Shown: one piece after another, positions 9,036-17,208 of the stretch
How the letters are laid out: each line of letters begins with the position of its first letter
Position numbering within the stretch: position 1 is the first letter of the stretch
From: a virus
IMG/VR virus record: IMGVR_UViG_3300037200_000006
Location: 1 to 36,544 of that record
Length of the DNA stretch: 36,544 nucleotides
Direction: 5' to 3' (one strand)
The notes under the pieces: model-generated
The model's input: only the letters and a program-made list of their open reading frames with translations
Told to the model about the DNA's origin: nothing
The model's database searches: none
Position numbers and translations under genes: made by a program

Positions 9036-10855
9036 CAGAACCTCCCGTCAGCCGCCATTCGCACCCGCAGCGCGCCCAACCGCCAGAACAGCCCGATCTG
9101 TCCGTAATGGTTGGAGAACGACACCGACATCTGCCGTCCGCGCAGCCGCAGCGGAATGTATTCGGTGGCTGTAGAAACCAGGAACGGGTTGCCATAGGCC
9201 GTCGTCGGCGCGTCGGCCGAGTAGCGTTGCGTGGTGACGCCGATTGCCATGAGAGAACCGCCGGTCATGATCTGGTCCGGTTCCAGGAAATCGCAGAACA
9301 TCATTTCCTGGCCTTCCGCGATGTCGATGTCGCCCGATTGAAGGTTCCACGCCATCGCGAACTGACCGGCTGCGTATCCCGTCTCCTGCGCCCACGACGC
9401 GCCGGTGGCATCGAACGCCAAGGGCGTGCCGAATACGTTGATGTCTTCCCAGGCAGTGCGCGCCACCGAGGCCACGCCGCCGGATGCCACATTGCTGCCG
9501 AACGTCCATGACGACTCGGCGAAGTTGTAGATCACGTAGGAGTCGTTTTCGGTGGCGTTCAGGCTGGGGTAATCCCAGCGCACCTCGTTGAACTGCGAGT
9601 TCAGCCCGCAGAACACCTTGCCGACCTGCGCGCGATTCAGGTTCTTGTAGACGATATCGCGCACCGGGCAGTCCAGCACCTGGACCACGCCGTTGTACCA
9701 CATGAAGTTCAGTCCGCTCATCCAGAACGCGGCACCGTTGATCGAAGCGGCGGCGTTCGGCCCGAGCAGTCCACATGCGGTGCCCAGTTGCTGGAACGAG
9801 TAGACCAGTTCGCCGCTGATGAACTGCATGGAGTAGAGCGCGGTATCGGACCAGATCAGGTTCTGTTGCGCCGACCGGCACCCGTACAGCAGCACCGAAC
9901 CATCGGTCAGATGGAAGTTGCCGGCGTTGTTGGCAGCCGCCGCAATCCACGTCCCGTAGTCGCCCGAGTTGCACCACGACACCAGCATCGGGTCCTGGTT
10001 GCCGCCGCTGGCCGGGTTGGTGCCGAGTGCTACGATCTGCTCGGCCGAGTTGGACACGAAGATGCTGTTGACGATGGTCGGCGCGGCACTGAGGATCACC
10101 GCCCGCGTATCAACGCCACCGCTCGGCAGCCACACGTAGATCCCGCCGCCGCGCGGACAGGCGATCATCTGCTCGCCGAAGTTGTCCAGTGTCCAGATCG
10201 CCGGCAGTTGCGTGCCAGCCGTGGCCCCGGAACGCGGCGTGCCCCAGGTGCCCTGGCCCCAGGTGCCCGCCCCCCAGCCATTGGCCGGCATCTGGTCCGC
10301 ACCGCCCGGCATCACGAGATAGGCCAGCGTCGGCGTGCCGCCGCCGGTTGCTGCCGATGTCGCCGCCGCCGCCGCCGTGATCGTGTAGCTGGTGCTGCTG
10401 ATGACGGTGACGACGACGTATTCGCCCGTCAGCGTCAGCCCGCCGACCGCCGTGCCGCCGGAGATTTCCACGAACTCGCCCACCATCGGCGCGATGGTCT
10501 GGCCGCTGTCCAGCACAGTGACGGTGGCGCTGTGCAGGGTGGTGGTGAACGGGTTGGTCGGCGTGGTGGTGGTGGCAACCGGCGTCACGTCGTAGGGCGT
10601 GTTGCCCTGGAACACATACAACCGCTGATTGGTGCCAGCGCCCAGTGTTGCGATGCCGGCCAGCGTCGACCATGCGTGCATCCCCCGGCAGACGCCCTGC
10701 ACGTCGATGGTCGAGAATGGCTGCCAGCCGCCATAGACCTCCGGCAATCCCTCGCGGAACCGGATCAGGTTGGCGACCGACCAGCCGCCCTCGTTCAGCA
10801 GGAACGTCTTTTGGGTGTTGATGCCGGGTTGGAGGAGGAGTTTCTTGATGGGCAT
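9035..10855 (-). CDS. Tail / packaged-DNA-stabilisation-type protein (606 aa)
   Basis: The N-terminus MPIKKLLLQPGINTQ, followed by NLIRFREGLPEVYGGW, is characteristic of podophage tail proteins related in function to P22 gp10 (needle-proximal plug or tail hub, beta-rich or propeller-like). The rest is Gly/Thr/Ser/Trp-rich beta sequence with repeated blades (for example AIWTLDNFGEQMIACPRGGG and LYSMQFISGELVYSFQQ) and ends in a compact segment, ALRVRMAADGRF. The length fits the family. Starts at an ATG four bases after the preceding fibre-like gene and ends in TGATG with the next. Expected at the portal-distal end of the neck, closing the packaged genome. Assignment rests on remembered family pattern, not on an alignment. 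Confidence 0.85.
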   Translation of the reverse strand: MPIKKLLLQPGINTQKTFLLNEGGWSVANLIRFREGLPEVYGGWQPFSTIDVQGVCRGMHAWSTLAGIATLGAGTNQRLYVFQGNTPYDVTPVATTTTPTNPFTTTLHSATVTVLDSGQTIAPMVGEFVEISGGTAVGGLTLTGEYVVVTVISSTSYTITAAAAATSAATGGGTPTLAYLVMPGGADQMPANGWGAGTWGQGTWGTPRSGATAGTQLPAIWTLDNFGEQMIACPRGGGIYVWLPSGGVDTRAVILSAAPTIVNSIFVSNSAEQIVALGTNPASGGNQDPMLVSWCNSGDYGTWIAAAANNAGNFHLTDGSVLLYGCRSAQQNLIWSDTALYSMQFISGELVYSFQQLGTACGLLGPNAAASINGAAFWMSGLNFMWYNGVVQVLDCPVRDIVYKNLNRAQVGKVFCGLNSQFNEVRWDYPSLNATENDSYVIYNFAESSWTFGSNVASGGVASVARTAWEDINVFGTPLAFDATGASWAQETGYAAGQFAMAWNLQSGDIDIAEGQEMMFCDFLEPDQIMTGGSLMAIGVTTQRYSADAPTTAYGNPFLVSTATEYIPLRLRGRQMSVSFSNHYGQIGLFWRLGALRVRMAADGRF

Positions 10856-10859
10856 CGGG

Positions 10860-11750
10860 TCACAGCGTGAACCAATTGAGCGTCGTCAGTCTCCAGAACC
10901 GCTGCCCGAGCAACACGCTTCCCTGGATGATCTGGTGCGGCAAACCGGCCGCGAACCCGTTGATGTTGCTTGATGAGTTCGGGGGGTAGACGAACAGCGG
11001 ATTGCTGCCGGAGTTGTTCAGCACCTCGACGATGGTGCCGACCGGCGTGTTCGGATTGAGCCGCACGCCGGCGTTGGCGACCGTGTTCACCACGTAGGAT
11101 GTCTGCGACGCGCCCCAGAACGGCGCGGTGAGCGGGCCTTGCAGCAGCGTCGCGGTGGCAAGCGTGGTGCCCGCCGAGGTGAAGGTGCCGAACGATCCGG
11201 CGACCCATGAGCCGGTGATGGCTCCCTGCGCGGTGATGTTGCCGCCCTCGCCGGCATTGTAGCCGACGGTGATGTCGCCATACTGGTCGACGGCCATGCC
11301 GGTGGCGCCATTGGTGCCGAACCCGACGCCGGGCGCGGTGACGTTGGTGCCGTCGCAATAGAACATCGTCCACGACGAGTTCGGCGGCAGGGTGAGCGCC
11401 GCGCCTCCGCCGGTGGTCAGGATGACGTTGCTGCCGCCCGACGTGAAGTTCGCCGCCCAGCCTATCTTGAGCACGCCGGGAATGGTCACGGTGCATGTGG
11501 CGACGATTGACCCGACGAACGGATAGAGCAGTTGGCTGGACTGGTTGACCGCGCCGTTGGTGCTGGTCAGGGCCAGCGTGGTCAGGCCGGTCAGGCTGAT
11601 GCCGCCGGCACCGCCCGCGTATCCATTGTCGCCGGTGATCGCGGCTTCCAGCTTCTGGTACTGGACGTTGGCAATCATGCCCCAGGTCGAGGCATTGCCG
11701 CCGGTGGCTTGCAGATCGAGTTGCAGGCTGGGGGTGAAGGTGTCTGTCAT
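10860..11750 (-). CDS. Tail fibre / appendage-like protein (296 aa)
   Basis: Residues 1-45 (SLQLDLQATGGNASTWGMIA) match a short module I associate with phage fibre-like proteins, where ATGGN-x-x-x-WG is followed by a helix. The remainder is repetitive beta sequence rich in Thr, Ser, Gly and Asn with no enzyme motif, as expected for a trimeric fibre or head-tail appendage. The ATG lies one base after the stop of the connector-like gene and AAAGG precedes it. It ends four bases before the tail-protein start. It is short for a complete receptor-binding fibre, so it may be an adaptor for one. Confidence 0.75.
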   Translation of the reverse strand: MTDTFTPSLQLDLQATGGNASTWGMIANVQYQKLEAAITGDNGYAGGAGGISLTGLTTLALTSTNGAVNQSSQLLYPFVGSIVATCTVTIPGVLKIGWAANFTSGGSNVILTTGGGAALTLPPNSSWTMFYCDGTNVTAPGVGFGTNGATGMAVDQYGDITVGYNAGEGGNITAQGAITGSWVAGSFGTFTSAGTTLATATLLQGPLTAPFWGASQTSYVVNTVANAGVRLNPNTPVGTIVEVLNNSGSNPLFVYPPNSSSNINGFAAGLPHQIIQGSVLLGQRFWRLTTLNWFTL

Positions 11751-11751
11751 G

Positions 11752-12480
11752 TCACGCCTTTGGCGCTACAAAATCCGGCGCAAGCCCACGGCGGCGCAGT
11801 TCCTCGTTCGTCGCGATGGTCTTCAATTCCTGGTACGTCCCTTCCCAACTCATCGCCATCTTCGGATCGTCCGCCTGACTGCCGAAATTGCGCAGCAGCG
11901 CCCCCGTCATCCAGATCATCACGGCGGCCGTGAGCAGTTCCGGGTAGGTGGTGGCGAGATAGGTGGTGGGGTTCTCCGCGCTGATCGGCAAGGGCTGGAA
12001 CAGGCCGGTGACTTCCACCGTGTAACCAGCGTCTGGCGTCGGGCAGTAGACGATGGTGTGGTCGTCGCGCATTGCCCAGTAGCGGCCGATCTGTGCCGAC
12101 TGCGACGGCGGCCAGACCAGCGCCTCATCCGGCCAGATCAGGTCGATGGCGTCCAGCGTCACCTTGTCGAACGGCGTCCGGTAGCCGGCGGCTGGCGGTG
12201 TCGCAGGCGGCGTGATCATGGCAACCCCCTCGACCACCATTGGCAGCGGCAAAGCCAGCGTGTTCAGGTCCAGGCTCCGCGAGCCGGCGGTGGCCGTGCC
12301 GGTGGTCTGCGTGCGCGTGGCAAGCAGGATCAGATCCTTGTAAATCCGACCCTCGGCGTAGCTCGTCGCCTGCGGAAACAGCGTGTTGAAGTCCGCCGTC
12401 TGCGCATTGTACGGGTAGGGCGCCTGCACGAGCGCCGCCGTCACCGTTTCCAGAAGGGTGGTCCAGGTCAGGGCGGCCAT
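11752..12480 (-). CDS. Head-tail connector / adaptor-like protein (242 aa)
   Basis: The protein has an N-terminal helix pair (MAALTWTTLLETV, then a helix near SYAEGRIYKDLILL), a beta-rich middle (LPLPMVVEGVAMITP onward) and C-terminal helices (about 185-235: YPELLTAAVMIWMTGALL, then an EELRRRGLAP tail). This helix-beta-helix arrangement and its location are typical of podophage adaptor proteins forming a ring below the portal. It resembles in outline the C-terminal domain of the 1014-residue mosaic two genes upstream. The ATG at 12480 is unusual in that its surrounding 40 bases are duplicated about 118 bases upstream in the repeat island, giving a second decoy start with the same first 13 residues. 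Confidence 0.8.
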   Translation of the reverse strand: MAALTWTTLLETVTAALVQAPYPYNAQTADFNTLFPQATSYAEGRIYKDLILLATRTQTTGTATAGSRSLDLNTLALPLPMVVEGVAMITPPATPPAAGYRTPFDKVTLDAIDLIWPDEALVWPPSQSAQIGRYWAMRDDHTIVYCPTPDAGYTVEVTGLFQPLPISAENPTTYLATTYPELLTAAVMIWMTGALLRNFGSQADDPKMAMSWEGTYQELKTIATNEELRRRGLAPDFVAPKA

Positions 12481-12482
12481 GA
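12443..12482. repeat. 40-bp direct repeat, copy 1 (start of connector-like gene)
   Basis: These 40 bases cover the ATG and first 13 codons of the connector-like gene. They recur at 12561-12600 with only two differences (A to G and C to T on the plus strand). This copy is the functional one because the gene continues from it. Confidence 0.95.
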
Positions 12483-12483
12483 C

Positions 12484-12549
12484 AACTCCGATCGAACTCC
12501 GATAGAACGCCGATCGAACTCCGATAGAATGCCGATCGAACTCCGATAA
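12484..12549. repeat. Six 11-bp tandem repeats
   Basis: Units at 12484, 12495, 12506, 12517, 12528 and 12539 follow the pattern AAcTCCGATcG with small variations (AACTCCGATCG, AACTCCGATAG, AACGCCGATCG and so on). Alternating forms give a higher 22-bp period. They lie exactly between the two 40-bp direct repeats. Confidence 0.95.
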
Positions 12550-12560
12550 TGGCGTGGCGC

Positions 12561-12600
12561 ACCGTTTCCAGGAGGGTGGTCCAGGTTAGGGCGGCCATGA
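12561..12600. repeat. 40-bp direct repeat, copy 2 (orphan gene start)
   Basis: 38 of 40 bases match 12443-12482. On the minus strand it encodes MAALTWTTLLETV from an ATG at 12598 and then runs into the 11-bp repeats, out of frame with the true gene (offset 118 bases). It is therefore a start-site fragment, not a gene. Confidence 0.95.
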
Positions 12601-12650
12601 GGTGCCTGCCACTTGCTCAAAACCCCCGAGCAATATTGAGCAACCACGCA

Positions 12651-12753
12651 TTCGCGCCAATTCGCGCCAACCTTCGCCAATTCGCGCCAAATGGCAGAAA
12701 ACCGCGGAATTTTATCGCGCCAATTCGCGCCAGGTTGCGCCAGTTTGCGCCAA
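12651..12753. repeat. Two blocks of 10-bp-period repeats (TTCGCGCCAA / TTGGCGCGAA)
   Basis: Four units at 12651, 12661, 12671 and 12681, and a second block of four near 12714-12753, repeat TTCGCGCCAA or close variants (ttgcgcca) at exactly ten-base spacing. That is about one DNA turn, so all units of a block face the same side of the helix. The blocks are flanked by two partial copies of a tgctcaaaacccc...gcaatat...gcaa-cacgc segment (12614-12650 and 12759-12807). Confidence 0.9.
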
Positions 12754-12799
12754 CCGCCTGCTCAAAACCCCCTGCACACTTTCGGGCAATATCGGGCAA

Positions 12800-13585
12800 T
12801 CACGCCTCCCAAGCCCAAAGCGGCACGTTCGCGGTCAGCCCGATCGCCGTGATGGCACCCTGATAGACCGTGCCGAACCCCTGCGCCGTGGCCCAGAACC
12901 ACGCGCCGCCCGGCCCGATGGCAAGGTTGGTCGTGGCCCCGAGGATCGCCGTGCCGGTGGAAAAGAACGACACCGGCTGCGCGGGATTGTAGAGCAGCAG
13001 CCATGAACGGTTCGGATTGGCCGGCACCCATGGCAGCGTCTGGTTGGTCGCGGTGACGACGATGCTGTCGTCGGTGTTCGGCACCGGCGTCGGAATGCCG
13101 GACAGTTGCGCCACCTGTTGCAGCACGCTGGCCTTGTCGGTCGGGTAGTTGCCCGGCGTGCTCTGGCCGTCCCAGGCGCCGCCCGTGCTGCCCACGCCGA
13201 TGGCACTGACGCCGATGATGAAGTAGCCGATGCCGGCCGGAGGTGCTGTCGTGGCCGACGTGCCGCCGTCCAGAACGTATTGCGTAAAGCCCTGGTTGCC
13301 CGGCGTGGTGGCCGGCGCCATGCCGGTGGTGTCATAGGACGGGCGCGGATTGGAGCGCGGATAAGGATCGGGCGGCAGGATGATGGAGCGCAGTTGCTCC
13401 TGGGGCACGTCCAGGCAACGATGGCAGACGAGATAGCCGGTGTCGCGCAGCGCCACGCCGCCCCATTGGAACTGGCGGGCAAGGTCGTCGAGTTGATACC
13501 AGAAGCCGCACGTGTCGCATTCCCCCATCGCGCGAGGATTGCGGCGACTGAGGCGTGCGTGGCCGGCGTAATTGCCGATGGGCAT
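12800..13585 (-). CDS. Virion-operon protein with N-terminal zinc ribbon (261 aa)
   Basis: Residues 20-60 contain CDTCGFWYQLDDL and, about 32 residues later, VCHRCLD. The two Cys-x2-Cys pairs form a probable zinc ribbon. A Pro-rich linker (LPPDPYPRSNPRP) follows, then a Gly/Thr/Ser-rich beta domain ending in LWAWEA. Zinc-ribbon proteins of this layout occur next to podophage neck genes; I do not know their function. The ATG at 13585 directly abuts the TAA of the 1014-residue gene. The last bases of the gene and its downstream flank are partly duplicated in the repeat island, the only large gap in this part of the operon. Confidence 0.8.
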   Translation of the reverse strand: MPIGNYAGHARLSRRNPRAMGECDTCGFWYQLDDLARQFQWGGVALRDTGYLVCHRCLDVPQEQLRSIILPPDPYPRSNPRPSYDTTGMAPATTPGNQGFTQYVLDGGTSATTAPPAGIGYFIIGVSAIGVGSTGGAWDGQSTPGNYPTDKASVLQQVAQLSGIPTPVPNTDDSIVVTATNQTLPWVPANPNRSWLLLYNPAQPVSFFSTGTAILGATTNLAIGPGGAWFWATAQGFGTVYQGAITAIGLTANVPLWAWEA

Positions 13586-16500
13586 TTACCCAATCCGCCC
13601 ATAAATGCCCACGTTGGGCTGCAAGATCATCGGCCCGGCTTCCTGATCGTTGGTCGCGAAGTCGGCCCATGCCTCAAGCGCGTCGGCCTTGCGCGCCTGA
13701 TACTGTGCGGGCGCGAACTTGACCGCCAACCGGGCCGCCAGCGCCGCGCACAGCGCATCGAGGCCGCGATACACGATGTCGGGGATCTGACCGGATGTGA
13801 TGACCGAATCCTGAATGCGTTGCAGCCCGAACCAGTTGCACACATAGGTCGGCGCGCCGGCATAGGGCGGCTGCCACAGCGTCACCTGCGGGACTTCCAG
13901 GCGCTCGAACCAGAACTGCGTCGGCGTGCCGGGTTGCAGCTTGTTGGGGATCATCGCGTATTGCGTGCGCGTGATCGGCACCATGATGCGGTCGGTGTTG
14001 AAGCCCGCGCCGTCGCCGTTGATCTGGGTATACCAGAACTCGGTGAGCGTCACGAGGTTGGTCGGCAGCGTATAGACCGCCTGTCCGGCCACGAGATTGA
14101 TCGTGCCGGTGATGATCTCCCACAGGTTGATGCCGAGGTTCGACCACCGCTGCAACTCAAGGTTCAGGCTGATGCGCGCCGAGATGATCGCATGGCGGTC
14201 CAGCATCGACGGCCGCAGCCCAATCCGGTCGAACGCCTCGAACGTAACCTGTGCATTGGACAGGTTAAAGTTGTAGGTTTCGCTGGTATCGCCGGGGCCG
14301 GCTATCGGCGTGGGCGTGGGAACAGGAGTGGGCGTCGGTGTTGGAACAGGGGTCGGTGTTGGTGTGGGAGTTGGGGCCGGTGTTGGCGTCGGGGCCGGAA
14401 CCGGGGTCGGAGTGGGCGCCGGCGTGGGGGTCGGAACCGGTGTTGGGGCTGGAGTGGGCGTGGGGACCGGCGTCGGGGTGGGTGCCGGTGTGGGCGTTGG
14501 AACCGGCGCCGGAGTGGGCGTCGGAGTTGGGACTGGCGTGGGCGTGGGGGTCGGAACGGGCGTCGGAGTAGGTGTGGGAACCGGATTGTCCGCCACCACG
14601 ATGACGCCCGGCGCACCTGCGCCGCCCGTGCCGTACTGCGCCGCGCCGCCACCGCCGCCGTAGTTGCCGCCGGCCCCTGCCGTGCCGGCCTGCGCGCCGG
14701 TGCCCGTCGCACCGCCGCCGCCGCCGCCAGCGCCCGCCGATCCGCCAAGTTCGATGCCCGGACCGCCTGCGCCGCCGTTGGCAGCCGTGCCGAACAGGCC
14801 GCCGCCTGCCCCGCCGCCGCCGCCTGCCGTGCCGGGGCCGCCCGCGACACCGAATCCCGATCCTGGAACGCCTGCGCCAGTGCCGAAGTAATTGTTGCCG
14901 CCGGCACCGCCGACGCCGCCCGTGGTTCCGGTGCCGCCGACCGTGCCGCCGCTGCTGCCGCCACCGCCGCCGGGGGACGCGCTGGCCGGGCTGCTGCCGC
15001 CGAGCTTGCCATCGCCGTAGAGACTGGCCGCGCCACCGCCGCCGGCCGTGCCGACATTGTTGCCGTTGGCTCCCGCGCCGCCGCTGTAGCGGATCAGGCC
15101 GGTGCCAGCCGACGCCTGGCCGCCCAGGCCGCCAGAGCCAAACCCCGAGCCACCTGCGCCCGGTGCGGCGGCCAGCAGCGCAGTGGCGAACGACGTGCCG
15201 CCGAACCAGGCGCCGGTGCCAGATCCAGCGTTCTGGCCTTGAACGCCGCCCGGCCCGATGCCGAAATTGTAGCTGCCGCCCGGCGTCAGGCCGAGGTTCA
15301 ACCCCTGCGAGAACCCGCCACCGCCACCGGCATCCGAGCTTGCCGCGCCGTTGCACCCGGCACCGCCGTCGGCGATGACATAGATCGAGTTGTCGCCGGG
15401 GTTGAAGTTGCTCGGCAGCACGTAGGGCGAAGTCGATGCCCTGGTCAGGATGGTGTAGCGCGAGTAGGCCGGGGGCGGCGTCGGGACGGGGGTTGGTGTC
15501 GGAACCGGAGTCGGGGTCGGCGTTGGAACCGGCGTGGGAACCGGCGTGGGCGGCGGAAGTGGCGTGGGCGTCGGCGTGGGCGCGATCGAGGCGGCAGCCG
15601 TGGTAATCGCCGAATAGTTGCCGGTATAGAACGTCGCGTCATAATCGCCAGCGCCAGCGTTCGCGTTGGACTGGTTGTAATAGCCGTCGTTGCTGTGAAT
15701 GTCCCACAGCGTGACGCCAACCGTTCCGCCGGTGCCGTTGACAATGGCTTGGTAATCGGATGCCCAGCGGCCGGGATTTCCCGGGAAGACGTTCCCGTCA
15801 GGTCCGAACCAGTTGCCGGTTTCGTGGAGCAGCATCGGCACATTGCCGTTTGCCGAACTCCACGTCGTCATGTTCGAGAGGAACGACGCTTCGCTGCTGG
15901 TGATGTCGGCAGGAACCGGCGTGGGACTGCCGCTGCTGCTGCCGTTGTTGGCATAGTCGTCGCAGGTATAGATGACCCCTTCGTCCTGACCGCCAGCCGC
16001 CAACTGCGCCAGTGCGCGCGTGCCGCTGCCATCGGTCAGGGTTTCGCTGCCGTTCCAGCCGGCACCACCAAAGCCGAGCACCCATCCGGCGGCCTGGGTC
16101 AGTTGCGCGCGTGCGAGTTTGCACGCGGCGATGTTCAGCGGGTTCCAGTTGCTGTTCTGGTCGTCGACGCACTCGCCCCAGAAGCACACCATGTTCTGGC
16201 TGGGCGCGAGGCCGGACGCGGCATATGCCGTGGCTGCCGCCGTCACCCAGTTCAGAATCACCGAACTGGCCGCGTCGGTGGTATTCAGGTTGTCCATCAG
16301 ACGATGGATGACCTTGATACCGACGGCATTCAGCAGCTTGGCGAAGGCAATCTGCGAGGTGAAATAGCTGTCGGTGACGGATGGCGTGGTGACTGTGCGC
16401 GGGGCTTCGTTGGCCGCGAATGTGCTGTCGCCTGTCCAGGGATAGGACAGGCCGACATGCGTGATATTCGCGGCTTTAAGGTAAAGCGGATAACCGCCCG

Positions 16501-16630
16501 CGCCCGACGATTGATACAGCAGCGCGCCGCCGACGCCGTTGGTCAGGACGAGTTGCTGCCCACGCGGAACGTGCACGCCCAGGCCGAGCGAGGCGACGAA
16601 GTTCTTGGCGGTTTGCAGCGGCGTGGGCAC
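13586..16630 (-). CDS. Mosaic virion protein: glycoside-hydrolase-like + Gly-rich + connector-like domain (1014 aa)
   Basis: Four parts can be read. Residues 1-350 look like a TIM-barrel glycoside hydrolase: strands near THVGLSYPW and [12 protein letters not shown], a possible acid Glu153 in CFWGECVDD, a possible nucleophile Glu270 in MLLHETGNW, and a last strand [12 protein letters not shown]. Residues 351-387 are a Pro-Thr linker. Residues 388-682 begin with a small beta module and become extremely Gly-rich, as in phage fibres. Residues 683-776 are a second, longer Pro-Thr linker. Residues 784-1014 (from [19 protein letters not shown]) match a podophage neck or connector-type protein that I know as a stand-alone protein of about this length. 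The start is GTG at 16630 with only a weak ribosome-binding site; a small CGGCC/GGCCG hairpin lies just upstream. The hydrolase call is by fold pattern only; substrate unknown, presumably a host surface glycan. Confidence 0.85.
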   Translation of the reverse strand: MPTPLQTAKNFVASLGLGVHVPRGQQLVLTNGVGGALLYQSSGAGGYPLYLKAANITHVGLSYPWTGDSTFAANEAPRTVTTPSVTDSYFTSQIAFAKLLNAVGIKVIHRLMDNLNTTDAASSVILNWVTAAATAYAASGLAPSQNMVCFWGECVDDQNSNWNPLNIAACKLARAQLTQAAGWVLGFGGAGWNGSETLTDGSGTRALAQLAAGGQDEGVIYTCDDYANNGSSSGSPTPVPADITSSEASFLSNMTTWSSANGNVPMLLHETGNWFGPDGNVFPGNPGRWASDYQAIVNGTGGTVGVTLWDIHSNDGYYNQSNANAGAGDYDATFYTGNYSAITTAAASIAPTPTPTPLPPPTPVPTPVPTPTPTPVPTPTPVPTPPPAYSRYTILTRASTSPYVLPSNFNPGDNSIYVIADGGAGCNGAASSDAGGGGGFSQGLNLGLTPGGSYNFGIGPGGVQGQNAGSGTGAWFGGTSFATALLAAAPGAGGSGFGSGGLGGQASAGTGLIRYSGGAGANGNNVGTAGGGGAASLYGDGKLGGSSPASASPGGGGGSSGGTVGGTGTTGGVGGAGGNNYFGTGAGVPGSGFGVAGGPGTAGGGGGAGGGLFGTAANGGAGGPGIELGGSAGAGGGGGGATGTGAQAGTAGAGGNYGGGGGAAQYGTGGAGAPGVIVVADNPVPTPTPTPVPTPTPTPVPTPTPTPAPVPTPTPAPTPTPVPTPTPAPTPVPTPTPAPTPTPVPAPTPTPAPTPTPTPTPVPTPTPTPVPTPTPIAGPGDTSETYNFNLSNAQVTFEAFDRIGLRPSMLDRHAIISARISLNLELQRWSNLGINLWEIITGTINLVAGQAVYTLPTNLVTLTEFWYTQINGDGAGFNTDRIMVPITRTQYAMIPNKLQPGTPTQFWFERLEVPQVTLWQPPYAGAPTYVCNWFGLQRIQDSVITSGQIPDIVYRGLDALCAALAARLAVKFAPAQYQARKADALEAWADFATNDQEAGPMILQPNVGIYGRIG
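14303..14584 (-). repeat. Pro-Thr linker repeat array (long)
   Basis: About 280 bases of G-rich (plus-strand) near-hexameric repeats encode residues 683-776 of the mosaic protein as [17 protein letters not shown] units. The period of about 6 bases with scattered synonymous changes suggests expansion by slippage. It separates the Gly-rich and connector-like domains. Confidence 0.95.
15470..15580 (-). repeat. Pro-Thr linker repeat array (short)
   Basis: A shorter version of the same Pro-Thr repeat encodes residues 351-387 and separates the hydrolase-like domain from the Gly-rich domain. The two arrays share units and could recombine with each other, deleting the Gly-rich domain. Confidence 0.95.
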
Positions 16631-16669
16631 GGTCAGACGGCCTCAGGCCGGAGGGGCATCAAGCAGCAC

Positions 16670-16927
16670 TCATGCGATGCCCGGATACTTTTCATGCACC
16701 TTCCGACGAACGGCGGTTTTCTCGGCGGGTGAGCCGTGTCTGGCGACCATGCTCAAGGCCAGGCGCCCGTGTTTCGGATCGGGAATCGGGTACGATCCCG
16801 AACCCGTGCCGCTCTTGCCTTCGCCCTTGCCGGGCAGCGCGAAGTCGTTGGTGGGCAGGTCCTGCCGCTCGGCCGCTGTGAGACGGCCACCACGGGAGCG
16901 GGACGGCGGTTCGTCCGCTCCCCGCAT
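16670..16927 (-). CDS. Small conserved phage protein of the LTAAERxxLP / HGxPAEK type (85 aa)
   Basis: The sequence pattern RLTAAERQDLPTNDFALPG, then YPIPDPKHGRLALSMVARHG, then KVHEKYPGI is a conserved arrangement in short phage and prophage proteins, which I believe corresponds to a DUF6582-type domain. Such domains are sometimes free-standing and sometimes tails of head proteins; their function is unknown. The ATG overlaps the previous stop as TGATG. An SRSRGGRL segment adds it to the virion-operon proteins with Arg-Gly-Gly motifs. A 39-base gap follows before the mosaic gene. Confidence 0.8.
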   Translation of the reverse strand: MRGADEPPSRSRGGRLTAAERQDLPTNDFALPGKGEGKSGTGSGSYPIPDPKHGRLALSMVARHGSPAEKTAVRRKVHEKYPGIA

Positions 16928-17187
16928 CAGTCCTTGTCGGTGCCCGCGCCGGCCGAGTTGTCGTCCTTGGCCTGATCGCTCTCGAACGGCATCTTCGACA
17001 TCCTGCCGGCCGTCGTGGTCGGATCGCGATCGGAGGTGGCGCCACCGCGTGCGCGCCGGTCGGGACGGTGCATGGACTCCTTGCCCATGACCTTGCCGCC
17101 GTGCTTGCGCCGGGTGAACTTCATCTCCTCTTCTTTCTTCTCTTCCTCGGGCATCCTGCCACCCTCGGCACGCCGCATTTTCTTCAT
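16927..17187 (-). CDS. Basic/acidic Arg-Gly-Gly-motif virion-operon protein (86 aa)
   Basis: An ATG with a good AGGAG eight bases upstream starts this strongly charged, probably disordered protein. It has an N-terminal KKMRRAEGG, a Glu/Lys-rich helix, RRKHGGKVMG, then MHRPDRRARGGAT at about 38-50. The last segment is almost identical to MDRPDRRARGGAT in the 177-residue protein at 25517-26050, nine kilobases away. The remainder is acidic. I know of Lys/Arg-Gly-Gly-rich small proteins in phage head regions, but not their function. It is coupled by TGATG to the next small gene. Confidence 0.8.
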   Translation of the reverse strand: MKKMRRAEGGRMPEEEKKEEEMKFTRRKHGGKVMGKESMHRPDRRARGGATSDRDPTTTAGRMSKMPFESDQAKDDNSAGAGTDKD

Positions 17188-17208
17188 GGTGGTGCTCCTA
17201 CTTCGCGC

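Larger units (their letters stand above)
12481..12799. other. 319-base intergenic repeat island
   Basis: A gap between the zinc-ribbon protein gene and the connector-like gene in an otherwise tightly packed operon. It holds six 11-bp tandem repeats, a truncated copy of the next gene's start, 10-bp-period repeats of TTCGCGCCAA type in two blocks, and a degenerate copy of the sequence just beyond the preceding gene's stop. Frames through it (60, 70 and 157 codons on the minus strand) only translate the repeats and are not credible genes. Confidence 0.9.

Noticed and set aside
12481-12760. CRISPR-like array
   Set aside because: Repeats are 10-11 bp without unique spacers of regular length and no cas genes are present.
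12125-12799. Minus-strand frames of 157, 70 and 60 codons starting in the repeat island
   Set aside because: They translate the 11-bp and 10-bp repeats or run out of frame into the connector-like gene; no independent coding signal.
14265-15356. 363-codon minus-strand frame rich in Arg/His/Gly
   Set aside because: Out-of-frame reading of the Gly-rich and Pro-Thr repeat coding region.
13106-16732. 1208-codon open frame on the plus strand
   Set aside because: It is antisense to the mosaic gene, lacks a ribosome-binding site and arises because GC-rich, repeat-rich coding sequence has few stops on the other strand.
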